Assembly (NCBI GenBank): GCA_964244065.1
Contig: CAXTHH010000002.1
Span: 434,001-498,000, forward strand
From: JASLDZ01 sp964244065
Lineage (GTDB): Bacteria; Pseudomonadota; Alphaproteobacteria; Caulobacterales; Caulobacteraceae
Reading direction: 5' to 3'
DNA: 64,000 nt
Positions 42,240 through 50,988 of the stretch are shown here, piece by piece. The position numbers and the translations under genes were made by a program. The notes beneath the pieces were generated by a model. That model was not told the origin of the DNA. It worked only from the letters and a program-made list of their open reading frames with translations, and made no database searches. Position 1 is the first letter of the stretch. The number at the start of each line of letters is the position of its first letter.

Positions 42240-43262
42240 TCAAGCGTTCCCGAAGCCGTCCAGGAACGCCAGGAGGTTGGCCGCGAGCCCCGGCTGCAGG
42301 TAGCCCCCCTCCTGCACCAGCACCGTCGGCCGCCGGAGGCCGGCGATGGCCGCGGCGGCGCGCGCCAAGCCGTCGCGGCTCACGTTCAGCACGCCGAGCG
42401 GATCGTCTTGCGCCGCATCCAGACCGAGCGCGACCACCAGCGCCCCCGGGGAGAAGGCGCCGATGCGGCTCAGCGCCGTCCGCAGCGCCTCCAGGAACAC
42501 CGCGTCGCCTTCCCCGTGCGGCAGCGGCAGGTTCAGGTTGAAGCCCTCACCCGGCCCCTCGCCGGTCTCGTCCGCATAGCCGGCGTAGAAGGGAAAGTAG
42601 GCGCCCGGATCGGCGTGCAGCGAGACCGTCAGCACATCCGCCCGGCGGTAGAAGATCCCCTGCGTACCGTTGCCGTGGTGCACGTCCACGTCGAGGATCG
42701 CCACCCGAGGCGCGCCGTTCGTGCGCAGGCGCTGCGCCGCGACCGCGGTGTTGTTCAGGAAGCAGAAGCCGCCCGAGGAGTCGGCGTAGGCGTGGTGCCC
42801 CGGCGGGCGGCACAGGGCGTAGGCGGCGCCGTGCTCCGTCGCATCGTCCGCCGCGCTGGCCGCCGCCTGGGCGGACGCCCACACGGCGCGCCAGGTGCCC
42901 TCGCGGATCGCGGTGGAGGTGTCGGCGGCATGGTAGCCGAGCTGTCCCGCCAGGCTCGGGGGGCGGCGGTGCATCTGCGGGCGGGCGAACTGCGTCGTCA
43001 GCAACTCCTCAAGCCCGTCCTCGAGCTCGCCGCGGCGATCCCAGGCGGTGCGCAGGAAGTCGACGTAGCCGGGATCGTGCACGCCTCGCAGGATGTCAGA
43101 GTCGTGGCTCCCGGGCGGGAAGACGGCGTGCCCCGCCTGCCGCACGGCCGCCTCGAGCACGCGGAAGCGCTCCGGGCGCTCTGGATGGGCGATGGTCTGG
43201 CCGCGTCGGAAGAACAGCGGCGGGTCGTGGTCCTGCGAGCGCGGGTCGGCGCGCACGCGCAT
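42240..43262 (-). CDS. Histone deacetylase family protein (acetylpolyamine amidohydrolase-like)
   Basis: The 340-residue protein is a class II HDAC-type arginase-fold hydrolase: HPERPERFRVLEAAV, CRPPGHHAYADSSGGFCFLN with the catalytic His pair, LDVDVHHGNGTQ with two zinc ligands, GLDAAQDDPLG with the third, and VLVQEGGYL with the tyrosine. Bacterial homologues of this size remove acetyl groups from polyamines or hydrolyse other amides. The ATG at 43262 lies 8 bp after the cytochrome gene. Its linkage with amine oxidase and aminotransferase genes under one operator suggests deacylation of an N-acylated amine. Confidence 0.93.
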   Translation of the reverse strand: MRVRADPRSQDHDPPLFFRRGQTIAHPERPERFRVLEAAVRQAGHAVFPPGSHDSDILRGVHDPGYVDFLRTAWDRRGELEDGLEELLTTQFARPQMHRRPPSLAGQLGYHAADTSTAIREGTWRAVWASAQAAASAADDATEHGAAYALCRPPGHHAYADSSGGFCFLNNTAVAAQRLRTNGAPRVAILDVDVHHGNGTQGIFYRRADVLTVSLHADPGAYFPFYAGYADETGEGPGEGFNLNLPLPHGEGDAVFLEALRTALSRIGAFSPGALVVALGLDAAQDDPLGVLNVSRDGLARAAAAIAGLRRPTVLVQEGGYLQPGLAANLLAFLDGFGNA

Positions 43263-43270
43263 GGCGCCGC

Positions 43271-43771
43271 TCAGCCGGCCGGCTTGGCGGTGGCGGCCTC
43301 GCCGCTCTTCTCGGGCGGCATGAAGCGCTCGTGGCAAGCGTCGCAGACGATGTCCATGCGGCTGCCGACCTCGGCCATGGCCGCCTTGTCCTTGCGGTCG
43401 GCGGCGGCCAGCGCCTCCTTGCCGATCCGGTTGAGCGCATCGACGTGCCGGTACCACTCGGCCTGCGGCGGCAGGGCGCGGGCCGGGATGGTGAGCAGGT
43501 TGCTGGCCTCGATGACGCCGGCCGCTCCGTCCTCCACCGTCTTCCAGCCCTCCTCGGTGGTGGGCGTCAGGTCGTGCAGGCCGGTCTTGTCGTAGAGCGT
43601 GCCCGTGCCGCCCCAGAAGCGCATGGCCGCCGGCTGCACCACGTGCGCCATCACTTCGGAGAGGGCCAGCGTGGTGTCGAACGCCCGGGCCGGCGGCTTC
43701 GGCGCGGGCTTGCTGCAGGAGCCGAGCGCCAGGGCGGCGGCCAGACCGCAGGCGAGGGCGACGGTCTTCAT
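43271..43771 (-). CDS. Cytochrome c'-like lipoprotein
   Basis: The 166-residue protein has a lipoprotein-type signal (LALGSC lipobox) and one C-terminal CDACH haem-c motif at residues 143-147, followed by ERFMPP. A single CxxCH near the C-terminus of a helical ~130-residue domain is the cytochrome c' pattern. Such proteins bind NO or take part in electron transfer. It overlaps a DUF6644 membrane protein by 4 bp. It may be the electron acceptor for the DUF6644 proteins or for a periplasmic oxidase. Confidence 0.9.
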   Translation of the reverse strand: MKTVALACGLAAALALGSCSKPAPKPPARAFDTTLALSEVMAHVVQPAAMRFWGGTGTLYDKTGLHDLTPTTEEGWKTVEDGAAGVIEASNLLTIPARALPPQAEWYRHVDALNRIGKEALAAADRKDKAAMAEVGSRMDIVCDACHERFMPPEKSGEAATAKPAG

Positions 43772-44274
43772 CCGAAGGGCCCCGTCTTCACGAACGCCAC
43801 CCAGCGACCCAGGGCGACCACGCCGATCCAGAAGGTGAGCGACAGCGCGCCCGCGACCTTGGCGGCCAGGAGCGTCGGCTTCTCCTGGTCCCAGTGGTGC
43901 ACGCTGCGATAGGCGGTGAAGTGGAACACAAGCATGTTGAGTCCGGCCAGAGCCAGCAGCACCATCTTGTATTGGAAGGCGGGATTGTCGACGTAGGTCC
44001 CCGCCTTGGAGATGAACATCCCGATCCCACTCGCCACGGCCAGGGCGAAGCAGATCCAGGTCCACGGCAGCACCTCGGTGCTCAGCTCCGTCACCGGCTT
44101 CTTGTTGGAGGTGAAGCCCAGGAGGCGCAGATCCACGATCATGATCGAGCCGACCACCAGGGTGATGGCGATGACATGGACGGACTCGATGGCGGGGAAC
44201 AGCCACGACGAGGTCGCCACCGCCTGCGAGGCGGGCCAGGCCTGGATGCTCTCGAACAGGGGGTGCAGGTCCAT
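43768..44274 (-). CDS. DUF6644-type membrane protein, copy 2
   Basis: The 168-residue protein has four membrane helices with several His residues that could bind haem (IESVHVIAITLVVGSIM; MLVFHFTAYRSVHHW). It is a close paralogue of the preceding gene: both have the pattern HvIAI..VVgSi....LrlLG, and FqyKMvLl matches FQTKMIL. DUF6644 is widespread beside DUF6152, TonB receptors and cytochromes in alphaproteobacteria; no function is established. The stop overlaps the cytochrome c'-like start, so a small membrane redox unit is likely. Confidence 0.88.
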   Translation of the reverse strand: MDLHPLFESIQAWPASQAVATSSWLFPAIESVHVIAITLVVGSIMIVDLRLLGFTSNKKPVTELSTEVLPWTWICFALAVASGIGMFISKAGTYVDNPAFQYKMVLLALAGLNMLVFHFTAYRSVHHWDQEKPTLLAAKVAGALSLTFWIGVVALGRWVAFVKTGPFG

Positions 44275-44280
44275 CGCGGG

Positions 44281-44784
44281 CTATTCGTTGACCGCGTAGG
44301 CGATCCAGCGGCCCAGCACGGCGATGGTCAGGCATAGGACCATGGTGGCGGACGCCGCGAGCTTGGTGGGCATCGGCGCGGACCCCGCGGCATCCCACGC
44401 CGGGGCGCGATGGGCGACGGCGGCCTGGAAGGCGAGGGCCACGGCGGTCAGCGCGATCACCAGGATCATCTTGGTCTGGAAGGCGGGGTTCAGGAGATCG
44501 CGCTCCGGCTCGCCCCACACCAGCACGGCCCCGGTGAGCAGCAGAACGGCCAGCGCCCCCCACAGCCATGGCACGTAGCGTCGCGCCGTGTCGACGATGG
44601 TGGTGCGCCCGCCGGCCAGCCCCAGCACGCGCAGGTTCAACATCCCCACCGAGGACAGGACCACGGCGATCGCCAGGATGTGCGCCGTCTGTACGGTGGG
44701 GATGATCCAGCTCTGCACCTGGATGAACTGGCTGCCCGGCGTCGCCGCCAGCCATTCGGACATGGCGTCCAGTGGTCCCGCCAC
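44281..44784 (-). CDS. DUF6644-type membrane protein, copy 1
   Basis: The 167-residue protein has four membrane helices, with TVQTAHILAIAVVLSSVGML and LNPAFQTKMILVIAL as hallmark stretches. I choose the GTG at 44784: it has AGGGAGG upstream and makes the length match the paralogue (168 aa). An ATG seven codons later is possible. It heads the operon of two DUF6644 genes, a cytochrome c'-like lipoprotein and an HDAC-like hydrolase, with operator site 5 54 bp upstream. Confidence 0.87.
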   Translation of the reverse strand: MAGPLDAMSEWLAATPGSQFIQVQSWIIPTVQTAHILAIAVVLSSVGMLNLRVLGLAGGRTTIVDTARRYVPWLWGALAVLLLTGAVLVWGEPERDLLNPAFQTKMILVIALTAVALAFQAAVAHRAPAWDAAGSAPMPTKLAASATMVLCLTIAVLGRWIAYAVNE

Positions 44785-44837
44785 CCTGCATCCTCCCTGG
44801 CGTCGCCGGCGCAGGTTAGGCGGCGGAAAGGGGGCTA

Positions 44838-44851
44838 TGCAAGCGCAGTCA
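44838..44851. promoter_or_regulatory. LacI-type operator site 5 (DUF6644 operon; possibly lacI itself)
   Basis: TGCAAGCGCAGTCA, a full match to TGCAWNCGCAGTCA. It lies between the DUF6644 start (44784, minus) and the repressor start (44999, plus), suited to control of the former and perhaps to autoregulation. Confidence 0.75.
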
Positions 44852-44998
44852 TGACGTTGCATCATTGCTGCGCAGCATTCGGGCGAGCGTCTCGAAGCGG
44901 GCGGGCGGGCGGTTCATGGTTGATGCGAGGCGAGGGGATCGTGGCGGCTGCGGGGCCTGCGCTTCCCGACGCCCCACAGAGGCACTATTGTCCCGGCC

Positions 44999-46090
44999 AT
45001 GAGCGGCGCCAAGGACAGGTCGGACGAGACCGAGGCCGCGCGTCCGGGCGGGCGTTCGACATCCTACGACGTCGCCAAGCGCGCGGGCGTCTCGCAGTCC
45101 GCCGTGTCACGCTCCTTCCGCTCGGGCGCCAGCATCTCGCCGGAGACGAAGACCCGCGTGCTGGAGGCGGCGCGCGAGCTCGGGTATCGGCCCAACGCCA
45201 TCGCCTCCGGCCTGATCACCAAGCGGTCCAACATGGTGGCCGTGCTGATCTCGACCCAGGCGCGCCTCTACTATCCCGAGGTGCTCGCCCAGCTGACGCA
45301 GCTGCTCAGCCAGAACGATCTGCGCGTGCTGCTCTTCGATTTGAAGACCGAGGGCGACGTCGACAACGCGCTGCACCAGGTCTGGCGCTACTGGGTGGAT
45401 GGGGCGATCGTCGCCGCACACCTGACGGCGCCGCAGGTGCGCTCCTTCACAAGCCACGACGTGCCGATCGTGCTCTACAACCGCTTTGGCGAGGGCGAGG
45501 CGGTCTCCAGCGTCGTCTGCGACTCCGTGGCCGGGGAGCGCATGCTGGTGGGTGCGCTGATCGAGGCGGGGCACGAGCGCTTCGGCATCGTGACGGGCCC
45601 CGCCGACAGCTACACCGGCCACCAGCGGGTGGAGGCGGCGCGCGCCCGTCTGGCCGAGGCGGGCAAGGCCCCGCCGGTGATCGTCAACGGCGAATTCGAC
45701 TACGCGTCGGGGCGACGCGCCATGCATACGCTGCGCAAGCTGGCCGGCGCGGAGGCGCTGGACGCGGTGATCTGCGCCAACGACCTGATGGCCATCGGGG
45801 CGATCGACGCGGCGCGCTTCGATCTCGGGCTCGTCATCCCACGCGACCTGTCCGTGGTGGGCTTCGACGGGGTGGGGCCGGCGCTCTGGTCGGGCTACGA
45901 GGTCACCACGGTCCAGCAGCCCGTCGAGCGCATGTGCCAGGCGGCGGTGGCGATGCTGGTCGACCGCATTGAGAACCCCGGCGCGCCGCCCGAGGTGCGC
46001 ACCTTCGCCGGCCGCTTCCTGGAGGGCGCTTCCGCCCGCCTCGCACCTTCCGCCGCCGCTGCGCCGTCCTCCCGCCGCCGCCGCGCCTGA
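44999..46090 (+). CDS. LacI/GalR family transcriptional regulator
   Basis: The 363-residue protein has a LacI helix-turn-helix (YDVAKRAGVSQSAVSRSF, residues ~23-40) and a hinge helix (RPNAIASGLITKRSN), with a periplasmic-binding-protein-like effector domain ending in VVGFDGVGPALWSG and TTVQQPVERMCQAA. The N-terminus has a ~20-residue disordered extension. LacI regulators usually bind sugars or related metabolites. It lies in the middle of the region bearing nine CG-centred operators and is the only LacI-type gene in the window, so it is the likely regulator of all of them. Confidence 0.95.
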   Translation: MSGAKDRSDETEAARPGGRSTSYDVAKRAGVSQSAVSRSFRSGASISPETKTRVLEAARELGYRPNAIASGLITKRSNMVAVLISTQARLYYPEVLAQLTQLLSQNDLRVLLFDLKTEGDVDNALHQVWRYWVDGAIVAAHLTAPQVRSFTSHDVPIVLYNRFGEGEAVSSVVCDSVAGERMLVGALIEAGHERFGIVTGPADSYTGHQRVEAARARLAEAGKAPPVIVNGEFDYASGRRAMHTLRKLAGAEALDAVICANDLMAIGAIDAARFDLGLVIPRDLSVVGFDGVGPALWSGYEVTTVQQPVERMCQAAVAMLVDRIENPGAPPEVRTFAGRFLEGASARLAPSAAAAPSSRRRRA

Positions 46091-46262
46091 GCCTCGAGGC
46101 GGCGTTCCGCCGCATGCGTGGGCGCCGCCGCTTTCCAGCATTCCGAAGCGTGCCCGTCGCGTAGGCTGGTCAGAAGTCGTTCTAAATCAACCCATAGCTG
46201 ACGCCCGAGCCAAGGCGGCGCCCGTTGTTGCTCGAAGCTGCGACAACTAAACAGCCGGCCGT

Positions 46263-46276
46263 TGACTGCGATTGCA
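46263..46276. promoter_or_regulatory. LacI-type operator site 6 (TonB receptor)
   Basis: The minus strand reads TGCAATCGCAGTCA, identical to site 7. It lies 59 bp before the receptor's GTG start in the 245-bp gap after lacI; the plus strand shows TTGACTG, a possible -35 element overlapped by the operator. Confidence 0.78.
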
Positions 46277-46335
46277 AGCGTCGCGTCCCTGTCATACGCT
46301 CCCTCGACTGCTCATAAGTCCGGGGGGATGGGATC

Positions 46336-49128
46336 GTGGAAGTTCATTGTTTCGCGACGGCGCGGCGCGGCGCTTTGTTCGCGTCGGCGGCGCTGACCGC
46401 TCTGGCCGCCGCTCACGGCGCCGCCGCCGCTACGACGAAGGCCGCGGCCGCACCGGAGGTGGTGGCGACCGCCGCCGCGGCAGCCCAGCAGGCCGCCCCC
46501 TCGGCCCCGACGCCCCGCGCGAGCGACGAGAGCGTCATCGGCGAAGTGGTGGTCACCGCCCAGCGCCGGGCGGAGTCGCTGCAGTCCGTGCCCCTGTCGG
46601 TCACCGCCATCAGCGGCGACCGGCTGAAGGAGGCGGACATCACCTCCATCGACCGTCTGCAGCAGATCGCGCCCGGCCTGCGCATCGGTCGCTCCGGATC
46701 TGACCCCCGGCCGGCGCTGCGCGGCACCTTCACCTCGGCGATCCAGGGCAACAACGACCCGCGGATCGGCTTCTACATCGACGAGATCTACCAGTCGCGG
46801 ACCTCGCAGCTCAGCGTGCCGTTCATCGACCTCGAGCGCGTGGAGGTCCAGAAAGGGCCGCAGGGCACGCTGTTCGGCCGCAACAGCTTCGGCGGCAACA
46901 TCGCCATCACCACCGCCCAGCCCAAGCCCGCCTTCGACGCGGGCGCCAGCCTGATCGTCGGCAACTACGATCGCGTCTATCTGGACGGCTTTGTGAACAT
47001 CCCGATCGCCGAGGGCCTAGCCGCACGCTTCGCCGGCGCCTACGAGACGCGCGACGGCTTCATCGACAACATCTACAACAAGAACGCCATCGCCGACGAC
47101 AAGAACCAGGTCTATCTGCGCGGCAGCGTCCGCTGGGTCCCTGCGGCCCTCGACAACAAGCTCGATGTGACGCTGCACGGCAGCTACTGGAAGGAAGACG
47201 ACCACGGCAACGGGGCGTTCGGCTCCAAGGCGATCGGCGCCCTCTACAGCCCGCAGTACCAGATCGCGCCCGGCGGCGCCCTGAGCCTGCCGGGCGCCTC
47301 GCCAATCGCCCTGCCCGGCGGCTACATCGGCCTGAACAACCAGGGAACGACCCTGATCCCGTACTCGGTGTTCTACCGGGACGGCATTCCCGACATCGGC
47401 GGCGCGGACGTCGGCATCCCCGTTCCCGGCAAGTACACGCTGCGCACGGACTACGAGCCCGAGCAGCGGATCGAGTCCTACGCGTTCTCCGCGAACGTCA
47501 ACTATGACCTGAACAAGTGGGCGCGCCTGCGATCGATCACCGGCTACACCGACTTCGACGCGCTGCGTACGCGGGACGCGGACGGCACCTCGGCCGACAA
47601 GGGGATCGGCTACTTCCCGACACGAGACCGCGCGTTCACCCAGGAGTTCCAGATCCAGTCGAACGACAAGTCGAGCCCGTTCCAGTACACGGCCGGCTTC
47701 TACTATCTCTACGACGAGACCGAGGACGCCTACATCGGCCTGGAGAACCGCAACTACACCACGCTGGGCGCCATCGCCAGCGGGGGCTATCCGATCTACT
47801 TCAACAACTATACTTATTCGTCTCTGGTGAACTACGGGGCGCCGTTGGCGGGCAACGTCAACTCGGCGCTGGTCACCGCAGCCCGCAGCGACAGCATCAA
47901 CCCGCTGTCGTATCTGGAGACCGAGTCGAAGGCGGTCTACGGTCAGGCCTCCTATACCTTCTTCGATAAGCTGACGGTCACCGGCGGCATCCGCTACACG
48001 GAGGACAACAAGAAGTTCTTCTCAGCGCTGCAGCAGGGAGCGGTGGGCGGCACCTTCGCCTTCTCGCCGGGCTATGGACAGGCGCCTACGCTGAACTTCA
48101 ACCGGACCTGCGACGGCTTCACCGCGGCCGATCCGTCCTCCACCGCCACCAACAAGGCGCAGGCGCTTCTGACCCGCTGCGGCGACGCGACGTTCGAGTT
48201 CCTGACCTACCGGGCCGCCATCGACTACAAGGTCACGCCCGATAACCTGCTCTACGCCAGCTACAACACCGGTCGCCACGCCGGGGGTTTCAGCTACTCT
48301 CCGCGACCCGGCCAGAACACCCTTAACCCTGTCGATACCGAGAATGTCGAGGCGTTCGAGATCGGGACCAAGAACCAGTTCTTCAATCGTCGCCTGCAGG
48401 TGAACCTGGCAGCATTCTATAACAACTATACCAACCTGCAGGTTTCCGTCAGCTATCCGAACCCGCTGCTGGCCGGCAGCGTCAGCACCTACTCGCAGAA
48501 CGGCCAGTCCAACCACACCAGCGGTATCGACCTGGAGATCCTGGCGAAACCGATCCCCGCCCTGACGCTCAATCTGGCGGTCAACTACCTGCACGCCCGC
48601 GACAATCCCGTGCTGGTCAGCGGCGCCTCCAGCAACACGCTGTGCGCGATCGGCACGTCGGCGTCCTGCCCGCTGGTGGGCATCGGCCTGTCGGGCGGCA
48701 TCCTGCCGAACCCGCTGAGCGACCCCAGCCTCTTCGCGGTGATCCCGGGCACCACGACGAGCTTCAACACCCTCGGCTACAACCGCACCGTCCGCGTGCA
48801 GAACCAGCCGGACTGGACGTTGCAGGTGGGCGCCAGCTACGTCTTCAACCTGCAGCAGTACGGCAGCCTGACGGCGGAGTGGCAGACCTACTTCAACGCC
48901 GGCTTCCTGCTTTCCGCCAACACGCCCTTCTATGAGCAGGGCGCCTACACCAAGTCCGAGCTCCGCCTGACCTATGCGCGTCCTGGCGGGCACTGGACGG
49001 TGCAGGCCTTCGTGGAGAACCTGGAGGACGAGGCGGTGGTCAACCGCGTCACGGTCAGCAACTACACCTACGACGGAAACTACGAGCAGCCGCGGACCTT
49101 CGGCGCACGGCTCGCGTACCGTTATTGA
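46336..49128 (+). CDS. TonB-dependent outer-membrane receptor of the LacI-controlled region
   Basis: The 930-residue receptor has a long Ala-rich leader ending near AAAAT, a TonB-box-like IGEVVVTAQRRAESL, a plug with VEVQKGPQGTLFGRNSFGGN, and a barrel ending in FGARLAYRY with a terminal aromatic. The start is a GTG after GGGGGGATGGG. Receptors of this class beside a LacI regulator and glycosidase-like genes usually import oligosaccharides or other large organic compounds, which fits the regulon. A strong hairpin terminator follows 24 bp after the stop. Confidence 0.95.
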   Translation: MEVHCFATARRGALFASAALTALAAAHGAAAATTKAAAAPEVVATAAAAAQQAAPSAPTPRASDESVIGEVVVTAQRRAESLQSVPLSVTAISGDRLKEADITSIDRLQQIAPGLRIGRSGSDPRPALRGTFTSAIQGNNDPRIGFYIDEIYQSRTSQLSVPFIDLERVEVQKGPQGTLFGRNSFGGNIAITTAQPKPAFDAGASLIVGNYDRVYLDGFVNIPIAEGLAARFAGAYETRDGFIDNIYNKNAIADDKNQVYLRGSVRWVPAALDNKLDVTLHGSYWKEDDHGNGAFGSKAIGALYSPQYQIAPGGALSLPGASPIALPGGYIGLNNQGTTLIPYSVFYRDGIPDIGGADVGIPVPGKYTLRTDYEPEQRIESYAFSANVNYDLNKWARLRSITGYTDFDALRTRDADGTSADKGIGYFPTRDRAFTQEFQIQSNDKSSPFQYTAGFYYLYDETEDAYIGLENRNYTTLGAIASGGYPIYFNNYTYSSLVNYGAPLAGNVNSALVTAARSDSINPLSYLETESKAVYGQASYTFFDKLTVTGGIRYTEDNKKFFSALQQGAVGGTFAFSPGYGQAPTLNFNRTCDGFTAADPSSTATNKAQALLTRCGDATFEFLTYRAAIDYKVTPDNLLYASYNTGRHAGGFSYSPRPGQNTLNPVDTENVEAFEIGTKNQFFNRRLQVNLAAFYNNYTNLQVSVSYPNPLLAGSVSTYSQNGQSNHTSGIDLEILAKPIPALTLNLAVNYLHARDNPVLVSGASSNTLCAIGTSASCPLVGIGLSGGILPNPLSDPSLFAVIPGTTTSFNTLGYNRTVRVQNQPDWTLQVGASYVFNLQQYGSLTAEWQTYFNAGFLLSANTPFYEQGAYTKSELRLTYARPGGHWTVQAFVENLEDEAVVNRVTVSNYTYDGNYEQPRTFGARLAYRY

Positions 49129-49152
49129 TCTCCAGAGCCCTAGGTGAGGGGG

Positions 49153-49180
49153 AGGGGCCGCGTCGGGGGGCGCGGCCCCT
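49153..49180. terminator. Strong hairpin between convergent genes
   Basis: AGGGGCCGCG and CGCGGCCCCT form a perfect 10-bp stem around an 8-nt loop, in the 70-bp gap between the TonB receptor and the convergent secreted-protein operon. On the plus strand it is followed by CTTCGTT, a weak T-rich tail. Likely bidirectional. Confidence 0.65.
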
Positions 49181-49198
49181 CTTCGTTGCGGCGGAGGG

Positions 49199-50086
49199 CT
49201 AAGGCTCCGCCTTCTCCAGAACCCGCCCGTCCGGGCCGGTCAGCACCAGTTCGCCGTCGCGGAACACCCAGCGGTTGTCGTCGCTGCAGAGCATCTCGTT
49301 GAGCCTGCCTGCCGGATCCTTTACGAACACCATGTCGACCACCCACGGCCGGGTGAACTGCGGATTGCGCATGGTCATCTCGAGCGCCTGCCGGTCGTTC
49401 CCGGTCGGCGTGTAGCGTTCGAGGATATAGCTGCCTTCCGCCTTGGGCGCGTGCGGTTCGATCTGGGTGTTGTCGCCGCGGATGTTGGTGGTCTCCACCA
49501 CCATGGTCGGACCCTCCCAGTGCGCGACGGAGAAGCCGGCGTAGAGCCGCGTCGCCTGCTGATCGGGCGGCGGGCGGCCGTCCAGGTAGATGCGGCGCAG
49601 GTCGCGCTCGGCCCCATAGAAGATGCTGATCTGATCGTCGGCGACCACGGCCTCGTACCCGCCGGAGAAGTCGATCGCGAGGGCGTAGGGCATGCCCGCG
49701 GGATGGCACTGGGCGTAGGGGCCGAAGATCTGCCGCCCCCGGCCCATCTCGCGCCGGATGTCCTTGTAGCGCGCCATCGGCTGGGGCTTGAGCGGCAGCA
49801 TGTTCTCGCCGACGGCCTTGGGATCGGTGTACTGCCCCGGCTTCCATTGCGACAGCATCGACCCGCCGTGCGAGGTGGTGGCCGACCAGGTTCCCCCCTG
49901 CCACAGCGCCTTCAGCGCCGCGTGCGGCGGGCGAGAGGTCAGCCTTCCCGCCGCGCGCGCCGCGTCCGCCGCTCGCATCGTCGGCACGGAGGTCTCGAAT
50001 GGCGCGTCGGGCGCCCGGCCCTCGGCTTGCGCGGGCGCCAGCAGGCCCGCGGCGGCGAGCAACAGGCCGCGCCGCCCCAGGATCAC
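49199..50086 (-). CDS. Secreted CHPAGMPY-family protein, paralogue C
   Basis: The 295-residue protein has an N-terminal export signal (LGRRGLLLAAAGLLAPAQA) and a conserved mature core: RGRQIFGPYAQCHPAGMPY, SVAHWEGPTMVVETTNIR, and CSDDNRWVFRDGELVLTGP. Two invariant cysteines (CHPAG and CSDDN) could form a disulfide. I do not recognise a named family. Two close paralogues lie in the same operon. The start is a GTG overlapping the stop of paralogue B (GTGA). The function is unknown; a beta-rich periplasmic binding or enzymatic domain is plausible. Confidence 0.88.
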   Translation of the reverse strand: MILGRRGLLLAAAGLLAPAQAEGRAPDAPFETSVPTMRAADAARAAGRLTSRPPHAALKALWQGGTWSATTSHGGSMLSQWKPGQYTDPKAVGENMLPLKPQPMARYKDIRREMGRGRQIFGPYAQCHPAGMPYALAIDFSGGYEAVVADDQISIFYGAERDLRRIYLDGRPPPDQQATRLYAGFSVAHWEGPTMVVETTNIRGDNTQIEPHAPKAEGSYILERYTPTGNDRQALEMTMRNPQFTRPWVVDMVFVKDPAGRLNEMLCSDDNRWVFRDGELVLTGPDGRVLEKAEP

Positions 50087-50988
50087 GGCTCCTCGGCCTT
50101 CTCCAGCGGCAGGCCGTCGGGCCCGGTCAGCACCAGCTCGCCGTCCTTGCCGTAGACCCAGCGGTTGTCGTCGCTGCACTTGGCCTCGATCAGCTTGCTG
50201 TCGGGATCGTTGGTCAGCTTCAGCTTGACGATCCATGGCCGGGTGAACTCCGGGCTCGTCACCGTCACGTGCAGATCGATCCGCCCCTTCGAAACGGGCG
50301 TGTAGCGCTCCACCACATACATGCCCTCGTGCTTGGGGATGTAGGGCTCGATCTGCGTGTTGTCGGCGCGGATGTTGGTGGTCTCCACCACCATCGTCTT
50401 GCCTTCCCAGTGCGCGACCGACACGCCGTTGTAGAGGGGTGCGGTGGTGCGCTCGTCGGGATGCTTGCGTCCGTCGGTGAAGATACGGCGCACTTCGCGC
50501 TGGTTGCCTGCGAAGAAGTCGATCTCGTTGTCGCTGATCACCGCCTGATAGCCGCCGTAGCCGCTCATGGTCAGGATGTAGGGCATGCCCGACGGATGGC
50601 ACATGGCGTAGGGGCCGAAGATCTGGCGGCCCTTGGCCATCTCGCGCCGGATGTTCATCTCGACGGCGCGCGCCTCGGCGTTCAGCGGCACGCGGTTAGG
50701 CGGCTCGAACTCCGGCATGGCGAAGTACGAGGCGTCCTTGTAGCCGGACAGGAAGGTGCCGGCGCGGCCGATATCCTGCGACCAGGTCCCACCCTCCCAG
50801 ATCGCCTTGAGCTCGGCCTTGGGCGGGCGCGGCGTCAGCTTGCCCTCGGCGCGGGCGCTGTCGGCGGCGGAAACGGAGGGCGTGGTGGTGACGAAATCCG
50901 CCGGCGGCAGGCGCTGGCCGTGCTCGGGCTCGGCGGAGGGCTGGCCCGCGAGCGCCAGGAGAAGGGCGAAAAGGGACGTCGCCTCCAT
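50083..50988 (-). CDS. Secreted CHPAGMPY-family protein, paralogue B
   Basis: The 301-residue protein has a short signal (ATSLFALLLALAGQPSAEP) and the same core as its paralogues: KGRQIFGPYAMCHPSGMPY, SVAHWEGKTMVVETTNIR, and CSDDNRWVYGKDGELVL. Compared with A and C it carries CHPSG rather than CHPAG. The ATG at 50988 overlaps the stop of the upstream GH99-like gene (TGATG), and its stop overlaps the start of paralogue C. Unknown function. Confidence 0.88.
   Translation of the reverse strand: MEATSLFALLLALAGQPSAEPEHGQRLPPADFVTTTPSVSAADSARAEGKLTPRPPKAELKAIWEGGTWSQDIGRAGTFLSGYKDASYFAMPEFEPPNRVPLNAEARAVEMNIRREMAKGRQIFGPYAMCHPSGMPYILTMSGYGGYQAVISDNEIDFFAGNQREVRRIFTDGRKHPDERTTAPLYNGVSVAHWEGKTMVVETTNIRADNTQIEPYIPKHEGMYVVERYTPVSKGRIDLHVTVTSPEFTRPWIVKLKLTNDPDSKLIEAKCSDDNRWVYGKDGELVLTGPDGLPLEKAEEP

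Noticed and set aside
46263..46276. TTGACTG inside operator sites as a general -35 element
   Set aside because: Only some sites show TTGACTG in the direction of the gene; in others the motif has the opposite orientation, so it is better explained as a repressor operator.
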